Positions 49,122-63,187 of a DNA stretch of 64,000 nt are shown here, piece after piece. Both the position numbers and the translations under genes were made by a program. Below the pieces are notes generated by a model. The model did not search any database, was not told the origin of the DNA, and saw only the letters and a list, made by a program, of their open reading frames with translations. The DNA comes from Entoloma clypeatum. Its lineage: Eukaryota > Basidiomycota > Agaricomycetes > Agaricales > Entolomataceae. Location: NCBI GenBank assembly GCA_963565915.1, contig OY751493.1, positions 1,116,001-1,180,000 on the forward strand, read 5' to 3'. Position 1 is the first letter of the stretch, and each line of letters opens with the position of its first letter.

Positions 49122-52100
49122 TTAGCTAGCATGCATGAATGCCTTTGCAATATCGTCCTGAAATCGCCGTATGTACGCCAGAAGGTCGCGATCGGGAAGC
49201 GCAGAATGGTCCAATGCTTGCTGGAGTTGTGTCCGAAGCTAGAAGCATCAAGAGATGGCCACATGAATAGAGATAATCGGCAGCCGAAAGAAACATGCAT
49301 GAAACACGAAGAAAGTGAAAAGAGTTACCCTCAATAAGGCCTTCCTTTTGGCAGCCATCCGGCTACCTTCGCTTTCCTCTTCACGCTTAGCCTGAAGCAT
49401 AGCCAGAGTTTCAGAAACCCTTTGTGCCTCCGTCAGAAGGTCATCAGGAAGATCAGCAAGACGCGCGAGTTCGAGTCCTAAGACTTTTGTTAAGTCACTT
49501 TCCTCTAGATGCATGAGGGACACACCGTAGTGACTAGAATCATCTGGGGCACCGTCCACTATTCTGGATAGGGATCAGGCAACCTTTGTGGTCATGTAAG
49601 TCAATAAAGGTTGATGGACATACTTGTATTGGAAAGTTATCCCAAAGTTCGATGTCGATGGACGAGTTCTCTGTAAAGCAATCCTTTGTTAGATGTACAT
49701 CAGATATCATTTTCGGTTTTCCCCGTACATGGACAGAAAGATGTAAGCTTGAAAACAGTCATTGTCTTATAATCAACCATTCACTTTGGCCACTAACTTG
49801 ATAACAGAAGGTTGACGAGAGAGCGTCGCAGTCAGCTCCTTGAAGTGTCTAAAGGCATGATGAGATCATATCATCGGAGAACGGAAATCCTCTTGATTGA
49901 TACACACGTTGCAAAGAAAACAAAGGGCTAACACGAGATTATGAAATTGTGATGCGCAACCTCGCACGAGCTCACCTTGAGCGCAATTAATTCTTCGGCT
50001 ATTGCGTGGGAAATTCCAACGCCCTCCCTGGGAGACGTCCCGCGACCGAGTTCATCGATGAGCACCAAAGACCTGGGAGTAGCCAGCCCTAGGATACTCG
50101 AGGTGTCATTATTGCCCTTCTGTGCAGAACGCGGAGTGGCACCTAGTATCATTGCAGAGGTCGCCATCTCACTAGCAAAAGTGCTCAAGCATTTTTCCAT
50201 ATCGTCGTCGTTCGATAGTCTGGTTAGCAGAGCATCATGGATCCTAAAGAGGAGGCTAAGGTGAAAAAAAATCGCAAGCATGAGCGGATTCACAGACCTA
50301 AAACTTGCATATTCAGCTGGCACAAAGCATCCGCACATCGCCATGACAGCAAGTAAACCGATTTGTTTGAGATAAGTGCTTTTTCCTATCGTCTTTGTCA
50401 AAATCGAAAAACTGTGGGCTGCCTTGGGACTTAGATATGCACCTGACATACTTCAATTAGGAAGCAATGAACATTGGAAAAGTCAGACAAACGCAGACCC
50501 TACTTTGGACCTTGTATAATTTGAAAGGATGACGAGTCATCGCAGTATACGTCATTTGGGACAAGCGTTCCAGCCGACTGGACTGTCTCCAGTACGGCAT
50601 GCCGGCCTGATTTGATCGCTAGAGTTCCTGTGAACTCGGGACGAACTTGAAGAACTCCTTTTGAGTCAAAGCCGATTGACGTCCAAAGAGAACAGCACCA
50701 TAATTATGTACTACGAATGAGGAGGCGGTAAGACTGGATTTACCGCCACAAACTACAAACTCACTGATTGACGAATGTGCAAAAGACCACAGCATATCCA
50801 ATAAGGCAACCTTTGAGATGTTCCGGAATCTCGGCGGGGCGATTTGGATGAGGATAATCAGTCTTACCGCTTCTGAAGCTTTATAGAGTGCGCCGACGTC
50901 TAATAAGATTTCTGCGACAAGGTCTTGGATGATTCTAACGTGAAGGAGTGATGGTTAAGCATGACCTCCTTCCCGGATGACTTGACACTTACTTATCACT
51001 GAGAATCAGACTCTCATCCAAAGCGTCTTTCATCCTTGCGTTCATCTTTTTCTGCATTTGAAAGCAAGCTGCATCAATTTCAGGGAAAGAATAGACCTGG
51101 AACGACTGACCAAATCCATACTGGAAAAAAACCACTTTCCCTTCTTTGCCGAGACATTGATGAAACCCTGCGGGAGCTCGCCCACTAAATCTGCCTTTTT
51201 CAAGGTGAATACAAAGCCGTTCTCTTGATAAGTTACAATTAGCGGTAGATCGTGCTTCTCGGAAAGAGTGCGAGTAAGCTGGAATATATCTCCAACGTTT
51301 TCTTTATATGTCTCGCGCGCTACATCTAAGAGCCGATTGCAGTTGGCCTAAATTACCCAAAGAGGTCAGTAATATATCATCTTTTGAATTTGCGCACCTT
51401 CACTGCGTACACGCGAGCATTGACGGCTCCGATACCTCCCTGATGCAAAGGTTGGGAGGTCAGGTTTGTTAGTGTGGATGTGCACATACACACCTTAGCT
51501 GGTGGTCCATCCTCATTGAGGTTCCTGCCGATAAGTTCCACTATTTTCGTAAGGCGGTCATCTGAAACCATCTGCGCCATTGTTCAGTGCTGCAATCACA
51601 AGGAGTTGTGGTCGGATATTTGGCGCTATTCACGTCATGTATGACCCTCAGTAACTGCGACTGACTCCCTGCAAGGGCCTTTTGCAAGAGCGGAAGATTT
51701 TTTACGACATTGCGAAGGTTCAACATCTGAAGTACTCGAGCAGCAGCCGGCTTCGCGGTATTCGTGATGCGGATTTCTTGAGATGCGAGCTAATTGAGCA
51801 TCAGCCAAGCTGATTTCGACCACGTGTAATGTCACCAAGTACCGAGGCAATCAGTTTATCGAGGTCCAATTTGTTCAAAATTTTCAGGGCATCGCGGACA
51901 TCGGCGTATTTATCTTCGCTTTGAATAAACTCTGGGAGATTGTAAACTGTCAGCGATAAGAGGAGTTGAAACACAAGGCAAGATCCTTACCTTCTACAAC
52001 ATCAAGCCTCGCATCGATGACAGTTTGAGCTACGTGAGAAAGACCTTGCATACGACGATTAAGGAAGAGAGTAAAGTCTGTACCAGTTAGTGGGGAAAGA

Positions 52101-53125
52101 ATATTAACCCTAAGCAGACGCGCCGCCATTGCAGTATATGTGTGATTCAAGGTCCTAGAAATACACAACATTCAGTCTACAGTACAGGGAAGGCCGCCGA
52201 ACGTACCCGTACAGAGAGTAAGCGGATCTTTTATGCGCCACACTTCCGACAAGCTCGAGATTTTTCGCAGTGTCCGAGTCGATCATCATCGTACCATCCA
52301 CAGGAACATAGCGTATACGCAGAGATCCAGCGGCAAACCTTGTGCTTAACCTGGCTTCGGCGTGTTTAAATAATGCACATATTGCCGAGAGGGCATAATA
52401 TCTTGTGAATTCAGCGTGATCAAAACAATTCAGGAAAGGGCGCAATATATGCGCACTTATTTGAGACAGCAAGAAGCGTTCCTGCACGCTCATCATCATC
52501 CACACACAATTGAAGAATGAACTCCAAACCTGCATCATTCGTAAGCGGAAACTTGATGAAGGAAGCTGAAGGGCTGCTGACCACCGGTATCGTTCCAGTA
52601 CTTTCTGCCAACAGGATCTATTTGTACCCCAGGGAATTCTTCTCGAATGAAATCCACCAGCATAGAATTGGTCATCGGTCTTTTCCCGTTGCTAATCAGT
52701 GCTCCTTCAGCGGCAGACAGGAACGTGTCTGGTACAAGGACTAATGCCGGCCGGTGAAGATGCATCTGATGGAGGGTTTTCACATATGTCTGGCAGTCTG
52801 CAAGCTTAGGATACGCATCAAAAGTCTGTACAGAATCCGAGCCATGAGCTTATACCTGAACGAGCATAACTTTGCCCGTATCCTTGTCCAAGGCAGCCAT
52901 GCCCACTTCACGAGCAACGCCCCTGCCTTCTAAGAGCGCAATAACATAACTGGCTTCGTGTTTGGTGGATGTAGATGTCATGGGTCGCGCGGTTGTGGGC
53001 CTTGAAGCACCTGTCCATTTGCTATTTTCGACTGTAGCTGGGCGTGAATTTCCATACCGAGTTGTGAAGGGGCGGCTGGATGTGGTAGCTGGCCTAGAAG
53101 GATATCCAGATGATGGACGAAGCAT
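49122..53125 (-). CDS. MSH4: Meiotic MutS homologue 4
   Basis: Meiosis-specific MutS protein that, with Msh5, stabilises crossover intermediates. Start MLRPSSGYPSRPATTSSRPF, disordered, then the family's ALLEGRGVAREVGMAALDKD; connector and lever domains include DFIREEFPGVQIDPVGRKYW, GTMMIDSDTAKNLELVGSVA and RLDVVEG. The ATPase domain has the Walker A GPNMSGKSTYLKQ, but it is spread over three exons with an 8-nt micro-exon (50443-50450) in the middle; then YLKQIGLLAVMAMCGCFVPA, Walker B LVLIDELGRGTSPREGVGIS and the C-terminal dimer helices (DLPDDLLTEAQRVSETL; LLAYIRRFQDDIAKAFMHAS) ending at 49122. It lacks the N-terminal mismatch-recognition domain, as expected for Msh4. More than fifteen exons. 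Head-to-head with CDK1. Confidence 0.92.
50443..50450 (-). other. MSH4: 8-nt micro-exon of MSH4 in the Walker A loop
   Basis: Minus-strand reading: GGT CCA AA, intron 50503-50451, TATGTCAG, intron 50442-50386, GA AAA AGC. Joined, it codes G-P-N-M-S-G-K-S. Both introns have GT-AG ends and are 53 and 57 nt long. Confidence 0.85.
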
Positions 53126-53317
53126 GTTTTCGACAGGAGGGTTGTAGATTTAAATGACAAAAGAGAGTTACCCCGCGCGTCTAAATGTGTGGGTCATCGG
53201 AGTTCGAATCAGGGGCTACTAAAAGGACTTCGAGTGGCTTTCCTATCCTATCCCCCCCTCTTCTCGTCGCTCTACGGGTTCGTTCTTTACCGCTACATCT
53301 TTCCTTAACCTCAAGAT
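53126..53317. promoter_or_regulatory. Bidirectional promoter between MSH4 and CDK1
   Basis: 192 bp separate the divergent start codons. A pyrimidine-rich tract (53243-53310) precedes the CDK1 ATG. No TATA box seen. Confidence 0.5.
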
Positions 53318-54789
<1,472 letters not shown>

Positions 54790-56164
54790 AGATATCATCC
54801 ATACCTTGCTATCCCTACTTTTTTTGGCATTGTCATCATCATGCATTCTCCATGAACATCCCCTCTGCATTGCAATTCTCATTATATAGATATCACCACT
54901 GTCCCTATGTTATGTCCATTTGCAATTAATTCTCTAGGTTGCGAAATTATGCCTTACTGCGTCAACTTCTCAATGAAATTGCTACCACTCAAGATAATGT
55001 CTGAAACAAACGAACGCGATTTCTCGCAACAGTCGGCCTGGCGAAATAAATTCGGACTATATTGATTCGCTCCTTTGGCTGCGCTTTGTCACTGGGTTGC
55101 TGTCCTATGGAACGGTCGACGTCAATGACGAATGCGACGCGAAGGATGAGAAGTGTTCAATCTGTACATCCTCTCATCTGCGATTTCTGAACCGTGATCG
55201 TCAGGACAGCTTTTGTGTAGGACCCAAGAAGGGAGTGTAACGGTCTGTATTCAACTCATCGAGGTTCATCTACTCAAATCACGTTAGTTCGACTCGTGAT
55301 GAATCATGAGAGTGAACCACTGACAACATCATTATGCGCGTTATTTATGTAAAGGGGAGAGTCGATTGTCGGCTGTGGTTGTTATCAGAGGACATTCGAT
55401 GTCCTCTAAACCGAGTCGTTTTGTCACCGTCCAACCATGTCAAATAGACGCTGGAAGGGAGATCACCCATTTTCGCGGCATCATAAGCACCCTGATGGAC
55501 CCACCACCCACACCCGGTGTATGCCACACTAGTGAATGCTCTAGGGTTCTGGTCACCTCGTTCTCGGCGGAAAAGGAGGCTGCGTCTTCCTGACCAGGGC
55601 TGGTATGTGACCGACGGGCGGACTTTGCAGCGCGAATGTTAGTAGTCGTGATTTTGACATTCAAAGTTTCTGACCATCCTTTCAAAGAGTGAAGGGACCA
55701 ACCCCCATGGAAGATGTCATTCTGAGAGTAACTTTTCTGAGACGGTTCTGAGCCCGCTGCGCAGAGAACGACGACCAGGCCTCGAGGTATGTTGGTATTA
55801 TGAATCTACTCTATATAACCAAACTCTCTGTGTACTTTTGCAATTTCAAGTGCCAGTGGTGTGTGGCTGCGGGTTCCAATTCAAACAACCCTCATATTCA
55901 CCTACTAAAAAAAATATTCAATTTGGAACTTGGACCACTTTGTCGAATTGTCTGGGACCGTTGGCCAAATATCTCTGTCATCCTTTCCATTTTTCCGGCC
56001 GTCACCCGCACCTCGGAACACTTTCATGCTAGTCTCGGCGCCGAAATCCCTCAGTCTCTGGATCGGCCCAATAATACTTCACCCTACCGTGCCAAAGTCA
56101 TTCGGTCTGGAGTATAATACCCTTCGTAAAACAAGACTGTCATAAGAGCTCCCTAACTGACAAG
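54790..56164. other. Intergenic stretch of 1.4 kb, no gene seen
   Basis: Only short frames without motifs. A small inverted repeat (agaggacat tcg atgtcctct) sits at 55387-55407. The region 55800-56160 is the upstream flank of the FAD oxidoreductase. Confidence 0.45.
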
Positions 56165-58111
56165 ATGGGATCCATTTTTTCGACTGTGTGCCATCGTCTG
56201 CGCAAATTGGCCATTCGCACGATTATCGCCGGGCTCAGACTCGTAATTCCTACGCTGGACGTGGTTTTACGATCCATTGACTGTTCTCCGGGATTACCTG
56301 TACCTAATCCTAGCCAGCCTTACTGGATGCTGCCTCCTTCTCCCATATCGCAGCCTAACGCCGGGCCGGATGTGAGGGTCCCTGAATACGCCGACGTAGT
56401 GATAATTGGAAGTGGAATAACAGGAACATCTTTTGCTAAAACCATCCTGGACTGGGCAAGTGAACATAGAGGGGACCCTCCATGTGTTGTCATGCTAGAG
56501 GCTAGAGATGCCTGTTCTGGGGCCACAGGAAGGTGCGCGAATCCAGCTTCTCTCCGGATATCATCTATCTCCGAGCTTATTTTTGCATCCAGGAATGGAG
56601 GACATATCACGCCGGTTTTATACCCTGAGTATGGAAAGCTCAAGAAAAAGTATGGAATGAAAATGGCAAAGAAAATTATGCGGTTTCGTTTGGCGCATCT
56701 CCCGGAGCTCTTGGCCGTGGCAGAGGAAGAGGGTTTGTTAGAAGACTCGCAATGTCGCGAGGTTGAGGCATTTGATGTCTTCCACGATCCTGTGCTATAT
56801 GAGACAGCCAAGTCGCAGCTGGCTGCTTACAGAGAAGATCTTCCAGTGGAGAGTACACATTACAAGACGTATGAGGGCGAGGGTTGCATAACAGTACGCT
56901 GATTCTCGTCACCGCGTTGATGTGATTCTTGACATTTTACAAGGGTTTGCAGTTGTCCCCCAAGGCCGTGGGGTGTTATTCAACCCGTGGGGGAGCAGTA
57001 CATCCTTACCGCCTGGTGACTGGCATTCTGTCTCGTCTTTTGAAATCCTATCCGTCAAAGTAAGCATTCAGAATTCACCCACATTTGCTGCTTGCTGAAG
57101 GCTGAATGAAGCTTTCAACTATATACTCAAACACCTTGCATTGCTATATGGCCGCCCGTTAGCAAAACGGACAATTCACTCTATCAAGTTACGACCTCCA
57201 AAGGGATGATATGGACCCCTCACATCATCCATGCCACCAATGGCTGGGTCTCCCATCTCCTTCCAGGCATGCGCGGTAAAATTATCCCTGGGAGGGGCGT
57301 CATGACCATGCAAAGAACTTGGACAGAGTTGGGGAATATTCCCATCAACCACTTCAATTTTGCTCCGGGTCTTGAGACAACTGCGTCATGGGCGGGCAAA
57401 CGTTCCTTCGTCTTCTATCCCGGTTCTTCGATGTTCACATATGATTATCTCACACAACAACCTGCGACACCGGAGATAATCGAGGACAAAACTGCGGTGT
57501 ACCCAGCCCCGGAAGGAGAGCTGATGCTTGGTGGTCGATTTACGCACGACGTCACGGCCATTGGAAGTGCGGATGATCGAAGTTGGAACACGGAGACGAG
57601 CAAGTATCTCTTGAAAGTGCTCGATGGTTATTTTGAGGGCGGGAGGGCTCCTGCACCTGAGGACCATGTCAGCCAGGTATGGAGTGGAATTTTGGGCCTC
57701 TCGATTGATGAAAACCCGTGGGTGGGGAGGATCCCTGAGAAAATTTCGGGTCGACGTGCACCCGCTTTGCCGACAACACTGATCGGCTATGAGAAAGGGG
57801 CATCGACAGGTATGGATTCGAGCACGAGGACCTTGGCAGATGGAGAGGTTTCTAGATCGCTTGCTAATAATGGATTGGCGGCGCCTGGAGAATGGATAGC
57901 CGCCGGATATACTGGCGAGGGGATGGTCCATGCGTGGATGAGTGGAAAGGCGCTCGCATACATGGTTCTGGGTCTGGATGCTGTGGATAATGGAGAGAAA
58001 GGGGAAGGAAATGTAGAGGAGTGGTTCCCGGAAGTGTTTAGGGTTACTGAAGAGAGGTGGGAGAATACGGGAATCGAGGATAGGATTGAGGATTTTATTT
58101 CGTTGGGATGA
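56165..58111 (+). CDS. FAD-dependent oxidoreductase (DAO family)
   Basis: An amine/amino-acid oxidase-like flavoprotein of the DAO superfamily. After a hydrophobic/basic N-terminal segment (RKLAIRTIIAGLRLVIPTLD), which may anchor it, comes the FAD-binding Rossmann motif ADVVIIGSGITGTSFAKTIL, then CSGATGRCANPASLR, where members of the family bind the flavin. Exon 2 gives GCYSTRGGAVHPYRLVTGIL and exon 3 MIWTPHIIHATNGWVSHLLP, RGKIIPGRGVMTMQRTW and a C-terminal WIAAGYTGEGMVHAWMSGKA, the second FAD-contacting block. Three exons. Similar large DAO proteins are expanded in Agaricomycetes with unknown substrates; I do not assign one. Confidence 0.88.
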
Positions 58112-58452
58112 TGTTTCTGGTGGTACTATACATAGCTACTAGGTGGGGCTGGGATCTTTCAGTTTGCGCTGTCTTTTTCACCATACAAAACTTTAGACCT
58201 CCATATTTCATCAAACTCCCAGACTTCCAGACAATGCATATAATGGATTGCAATTTTTTCCCCCCCCTGTGAGGCGTATGAAAGTTCTTTTTTCAATTAT
58301 TTTGCAATTGAGTTATCCGTGATTATGAAATGAATTGTGTATGTACAGCCACCATCGCCTCATGATCGCATCCGCCACAACAGCCTCGGAATGGACAAAA
58401 TGCATCATGCTCGGCTGTAGATTTCCCTCTCCCCCCTTCACCTCCTTCCACC

Positions 58453-59482
58453 ATGTTTCTCCGTCCCCTCCCGTTGACGATCTTTTTTGCTCTCCTTTGT
58501 CTCCTCGTTAACGTATCTTCCGTTGTGGGGTCGACTCACCGTCCTCCTCATATACGCCACCACCGCTTCACCAAGCGCTTGTCGACAAAGGGTCTCGTCG
58601 AGAAGGAGCTGCCGAAGCGGCTCCGGCGGCGCAAATCATGCGAGGCGCACCATAGACCTGCGAACTCGACTTCGGCGCTACCAGTTGTAGGGAACAGTAC
58701 GAATCCTGTCTCCAGCCAGACGAGTCCTATGCCCAAACCGTCATCGTCGAAGAGCGCCGCTGGTGGTATTGGCCTTGGAAATATTCTTGCACCGGCTAAT
58801 TGGCCCACCAAGACGCAGGCTGGCGCAGCGCCGGCCGCTACGGTGACATCCCCTGCTGATCCATTTCTTGAAGCACTTTCGGATGCGTTCAATAACGGGG
58901 ATAATTCACTGTTTACGCAGGTTCACAAGGGTCAGATGACATACTAGTGAGCTTCCTCGTTCTTTCCACCATTGTTATACTGACTGGCTTGGGATACTGA
59001 CAGTAATCAGGGGCTGGGAGCTTGTGGCGACACTTATGATGATTCCTCCTTCACGGCGGCCGTCTCGAAACTCATGTATGATGCCTGGCCCGGTGCTGCT
59101 GCTGGAGAAATGAACCGGTGAGTTTCAACATGGGTCAGAAATCGGCGCCGCACTCATCTCTATCAGCAACCCTATCTGTGGCCCGTTTGTGCTAGGACGC
59201 AAGATCATCGGCGCAACGGGTGCACTCGTGACCGCCGTTCCGGGGTCGTCGTTTGTGATTGTCGGTGGTGACGGGTTGTTGAACTGCGACGCCAGCGTGC
59301 AGTGCCACATCCCACTGACGGCGACGGTGAAGCATGGTGACAAGGCGATACAGGTGAAGATTGTTGATCGCTGCGAGGCATGCGCTGTTGGGGATATCGA
59401 TTTGACGCCGGCTGCGTTTGCGGCGCTCGCGGATCAGTCTCTTGGAAGGACCGACGTCGAATGGTCTTTCAACAATTATTGA
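58453..59482 (+). CDS. Secreted double-psi beta-barrel (expansin-like/RlpA-like) protein
   Basis: Starts with a signal peptide (FLRPLPLTIFFALLCLLVNV), then a basic stretch with KR sites (KRLRRRK) that could be cut by a Kex2-type protease, and a Ser/Pro-rich linker. The C-terminal part is a DPBB domain: KGQMTYYNQGLGACGDTYDD, FTAAVSKLMYDAW, NPICGPF, QVKIVDRCEACAVGDIDLTP, FAALADQSLGRTDVEWSF. This is the form common in basidiomycete secreted expansin-like and papain-inhibitor-like proteins; the Asp of VDRC is kept. It lacks the second, cellulose-binding expansin domain. Three exons; introns at about 58950 and 59118. Likely acts on the cell wall or extracellularly. Confidence 0.88.
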
Positions 59483-60115
59483 GGAAGGACGTACTGTGTA
59501 CGGTCCGGGGACCAGTTGGGGATATCCTGGTACGATATCTTTTGGAGGCAAGATCCTCCTCGGAGAGGCCCCACAGGCTTGGAATGTCTCTCCCTTCCAT
59601 GTCTCTCTCTCTCTCCGCTGCGCTCACTAGCTACAGTGTATATATTTGCTTTGATAGATGGGTCGCGGTTTGATATCGACTGGCGCGATTGTTTTCATAC
59701 ATGCAATTATTTACCTGGCCCAGATTGCCACGTAATGGTATCATATTTCGATTGTACGAACGGTCCGGGTATCCGAGCCTGTGTGCAATCGCGTACCGGT
59801 TCTTTGTTGCCGTGTGGAGGGAAAATATTGATAAACACGCACGTGGAAGTGTTTGATTCTATTGTGGTTGTGGCGGCGTGATTGTAACACTGACAGATTT
59901 GCTTTCGGAAGAGGGCTGGACACTGTTGCCAACGTCCGGCTCTACCCTGGTCTCTCATCTGCTCGCTGTTCACGGCGACGACGACCCGCCACGTCCCTCT
60001 GTTGCTGACTGTGGTGAGTCTCTTTTGTTGTACGTGCCCGTCCACTGTCCTCATCGCCGACGTATTATAGGGACCCACGGTCGACCCTCCCGTTCTTGAC
60101 GCTACCCTCAGGTCC
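59483..60115. other. Intergenic, no gene seen
   Basis: 3' flank of the DPBB gene and 5' flank of the Q-rich gene. Frames are short and overlapping. Confidence 0.4.
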
Positions 60116-63100
60116 ATGGCCGTTCTCGCCCCACCGGACTGGCAACAACTCCACCTTCCGAGAGAGAAAACGATGGATGGGAACAACGGCAACGCAAGGC
60201 AGCGGACGTCGCCGGCTAACGACCATCAAGCGCAGCACCAGCAGCCACAACAACATCTACCCCAGCACCAGCCCTACTCATACCCACTCCAGCAGCAACC
60301 TCAGGGCGGCTGGACACCCTCCATCTCTGCCGCACCCTTTTATCCTTCATTTTACCAAAATCACCAGCCACAGTCCCCGCAGACGTATCCCAACCAAATA
60401 TCCCATCAGTCCTCTTATTTTGACCCAGCCAACGCTCAGTTGGCCCAGTGGGCGTATCAGCAGATGATGTTCAATGCCCAACACGGATTCGCGCCGCAAC
60501 AGCGCCCTCCCGGAAACGACTACTACGCCCAAAACCAACTTACATCTTCCTTTAATCCTTTCCCGAGCGGTACTCCCCCTCCACATCGCAACCAACCCGA
60601 CCACCCCCAGCAATTCGGACAGCCCGGCCAATTTGGTGGCTTCCACCCCTATCGCCGTCCAAACCGACAGCCACAATCACATTCTCCAGAGGGAGGTGAC
60701 TGGCGATCGGGAACACCAGGAGCGCCGTATCCTCCTTATGGTCGTCCGGAGGCATCAGGATCAACATCATCCGTCAACTCCTCAAGCAGCCAACGCCAGC
60801 GGACAAACAGCAACCAAAGTGGTCACAGCGGCCATACTACCCCGTCGTCATCTGCCAATGGAAGTGTCCGCGGTCGAAATCATTCTTTGTCGGGTCAGAA
60901 TTCTGCCAATAGCAGAGGCACCCCCTCACCAGCTTCATCGTCTCCTTCGACGGCCGCCGCTCAACTGCGGATTCCGCATCATCGGAACTCGTCAACGTCA
61001 TCCTCAGGTTCAACAACACGGCCCGGAATATCCCCGCCTCCACCCTCGTCTACAGCGACAACTTCCTCCGCCACTGCGTCATCGACGCCGAGTACTTCGT
61101 CTATATCTGCCCCGATTCCACGCCCGGCGCGGCCCTCGCCTCTTTCGCAGGGTAACTTCACAGCTGAAAAACGCATGTCACGCGATGACAGTGTCTTGGA
61201 TCCTGCACCAACTCCAAGCATGTTGCGAAGTGGCGGCCTCAAAGGCCGATTGCGAAGGGCTCTGTCATTCAATCCTTCGCAGGCTCTGAAGGAGGACGAT
61301 GTATCAGATGACGAATCCATCAAAGCCTCAGGGTACAAGCCAAAAGCCCCCGCCATGATCAGCTCAGCGATAGGAAAAGCGAATGGAATTGGTGGCGTGT
61401 CAGACCCCCAGACATCTACTGACAGCGGCGATGATGCAGCATCCACAGCGACAGTACAGACCAAGAAAAAAGGCCGTGCCGCATCTCTATTCAACTCGAG
61501 GCTCAATGCAAGCACGGACAACATCTCTCTTTCATCAACAGTCAGCAGTGCAAGTGTGATGATCCGGAAACTGGGGTCGATGGGGAAGCTGGCACGACGG
61601 AACTCGTTGGCGGGGATTACCTCTTTGTTCAAAGACAAAGATAAAAATAAGGACAAGGACGACAAGAAGGGCAAGAAGGACAAGAAGAGTGGTAAAGGGG
61701 AGGCAAGCGAGGCGAGCGTGTCCCATGTCACCGCTGAGCTGGATAGATCGAGCGGGGACTGGACCGTCGGCGCGGACATGAAAGGGTTGAGCCCGGCAGC
61801 AAAGCTTGCGAGGCAGCACACTCTGAAAAGCAATGCCGAGGCGGCGGCAAGGGCAAAGGCGCAGCAGGAGGCGTCGAACAATGTCGCCGTTGATGGCAAT
61901 GCGAATGGCCTCAACGGTGCGGGAGTGGCGGTCTGGGACAGGAATACAGCGACGAGACAAGGCTCATTGTCCCCTGTCAAGGGTGGTGGTGGAGGTGGGA
62001 TTAGGATAAATGAAGACGGCACACGGGTGCTTGTGGAAGATGAGGATGATCAGAGCGATGATGATGGTCATTACGCACCCCAGCAGGCTGGGCAAAATTC
62101 CCATGCGGATGGATGGGACGAAGACGACGATTGGGCAGACGGTGCGGACGTAGGGGATGAAGATACGACAATACGGGTTGGGTTGGAAAAGACGAGTCTC
62201 GACGAGGGAACTTCCGAAGACCATGAGCCATGGGCTGTCAATGTCCCGAGAAGTATTGAGAAGTCGAGAAGGCCAGCAAAGGGTATTCTTAAATGTTCGT
62301 GTCATGATTTATTGTCGAGCAATTTCCGAATGGCCCTAATACCCGATATACAGATGCGGAATCCTATGACCAGCATATGCATCTGAGCGAACAGCCAACT
62401 CTGAATCGCATGCGGTCCAATTCCTACAATGCGCACCCTGGGAAAACTCCAGAGGTCGGGCCCTTGGCACATGTGCCGTCTGAAGGACCTGATCACATTG
62501 ATGGCCTTTACAAACATCATACATCAGCACCGTCTCTTCCCCCTTTCTCCTTTGATTCCTCTACATCCGTGTCTCTTTCGCCCAAAGAAGCTCTCACATC
62601 GGTCAATCAGCCCCCTCCCCCGCCTGAAAAATCACTCTTCAATCACCCAAACTCGTCGGCTCCTGTGCTGTCCACNNNNNNNNNNNNNNNNNNNNNNNNN
62701 NNNNNNNNNNNNNNNNNNNNNNNNNNNNNNNNNNNNNNNNNNNNNNNNNNNNNNNNNNNNNNNNNNNNNNNNNNNNNNNNNNNNNNNNNNNNNNNNNNNN
62801 NNNNNNNNNNNNNNNNNNNNNNNNNNNNNNNNNNNNNNNNNNNNNNNNNNNNNNNNNNNNNNNNNNNNNNNNNNNACGATGACATCTTCGCCATTGATGT
62901 TGAGTCACAGGTCGGCAACCGCTCCGACGAGTAAACGCCTCATGTTTGCCCAGAACTTGTCGGTTTACGATACGTTCCCTGCTTCAGTCTATGATCGGAG
63001 GAGTGAGCCGGCAACCTGGAGTCGCTTAACGCCTGCTTTGGCACAGAGGATCAAGGAGGAACTCAATTCGTACAAGATGGAGGAGATGGAAGTCCACTCA

Positions 63101-63187
63101 GCCAGTCGGATCCAGTATGTTCCTTATTCTCGGACTGCATCTGCCTCGATCACTGATTACCTTTCCAGTACCCAATTCTTCGTTTAA
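60116..63187 (+). CDS. Large Gln/Ser-rich protein with conserved C-terminal motif (possibly BNI4-like)
   Basis: A long exon (60116-62294) codes a disordered Gln/Pro/Ser-rich N-terminus (AQHQQPQQHLPQHQPYSYPL), followed by conserved basic elements (MLRSGGLKGRLRRALSFNPS; MIRKLGSMGKLARRNSLAGI; a Lys/Asp run), LSPAAKLARQHTLKSNAEAA, and an acidic stretch (DEDDQSDDDGHYAP). The next exon begins KYAESYDQHMHLSEQPTL; a 200-N gap (62676-62875) interrupts it. The C-terminus is AQNLSVYDTFPASVYDRRSE, PATWSRLTPALAQRIKEELN, SYKMEEMEVHSASRIHTQFF-V, the last residues joined over a final intron. This YDRR...LTP.LAQ.IKEELN...EM.VH..SR..TQFF signature is typical of fungal proteins related to yeast bud-neck scaffold BNI4; I make that link from memory, so it is tentative. 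The start could be 60116 or 60173. Confidence 0.7.
62676..62875. other. Scaffold gap, 200 N
   Basis: Interrupts the Q-rich protein gene; flanking coding frames can be joined, so little sequence may be missing. Confidence 0.98.

Noticed and set aside
53203..53211. B-box-like gttcgaatc suggesting a tRNA gene
   Set aside because: No A box, acceptor stem or anticodon arm can be folded around it.
60979..62022. 347-codon minus frame antisense to the Q-rich gene
   Set aside because: Ser/Leu-rich mirror of Ser/Gly-rich coding sequence; no domain; the sense strand has conserved motifs.
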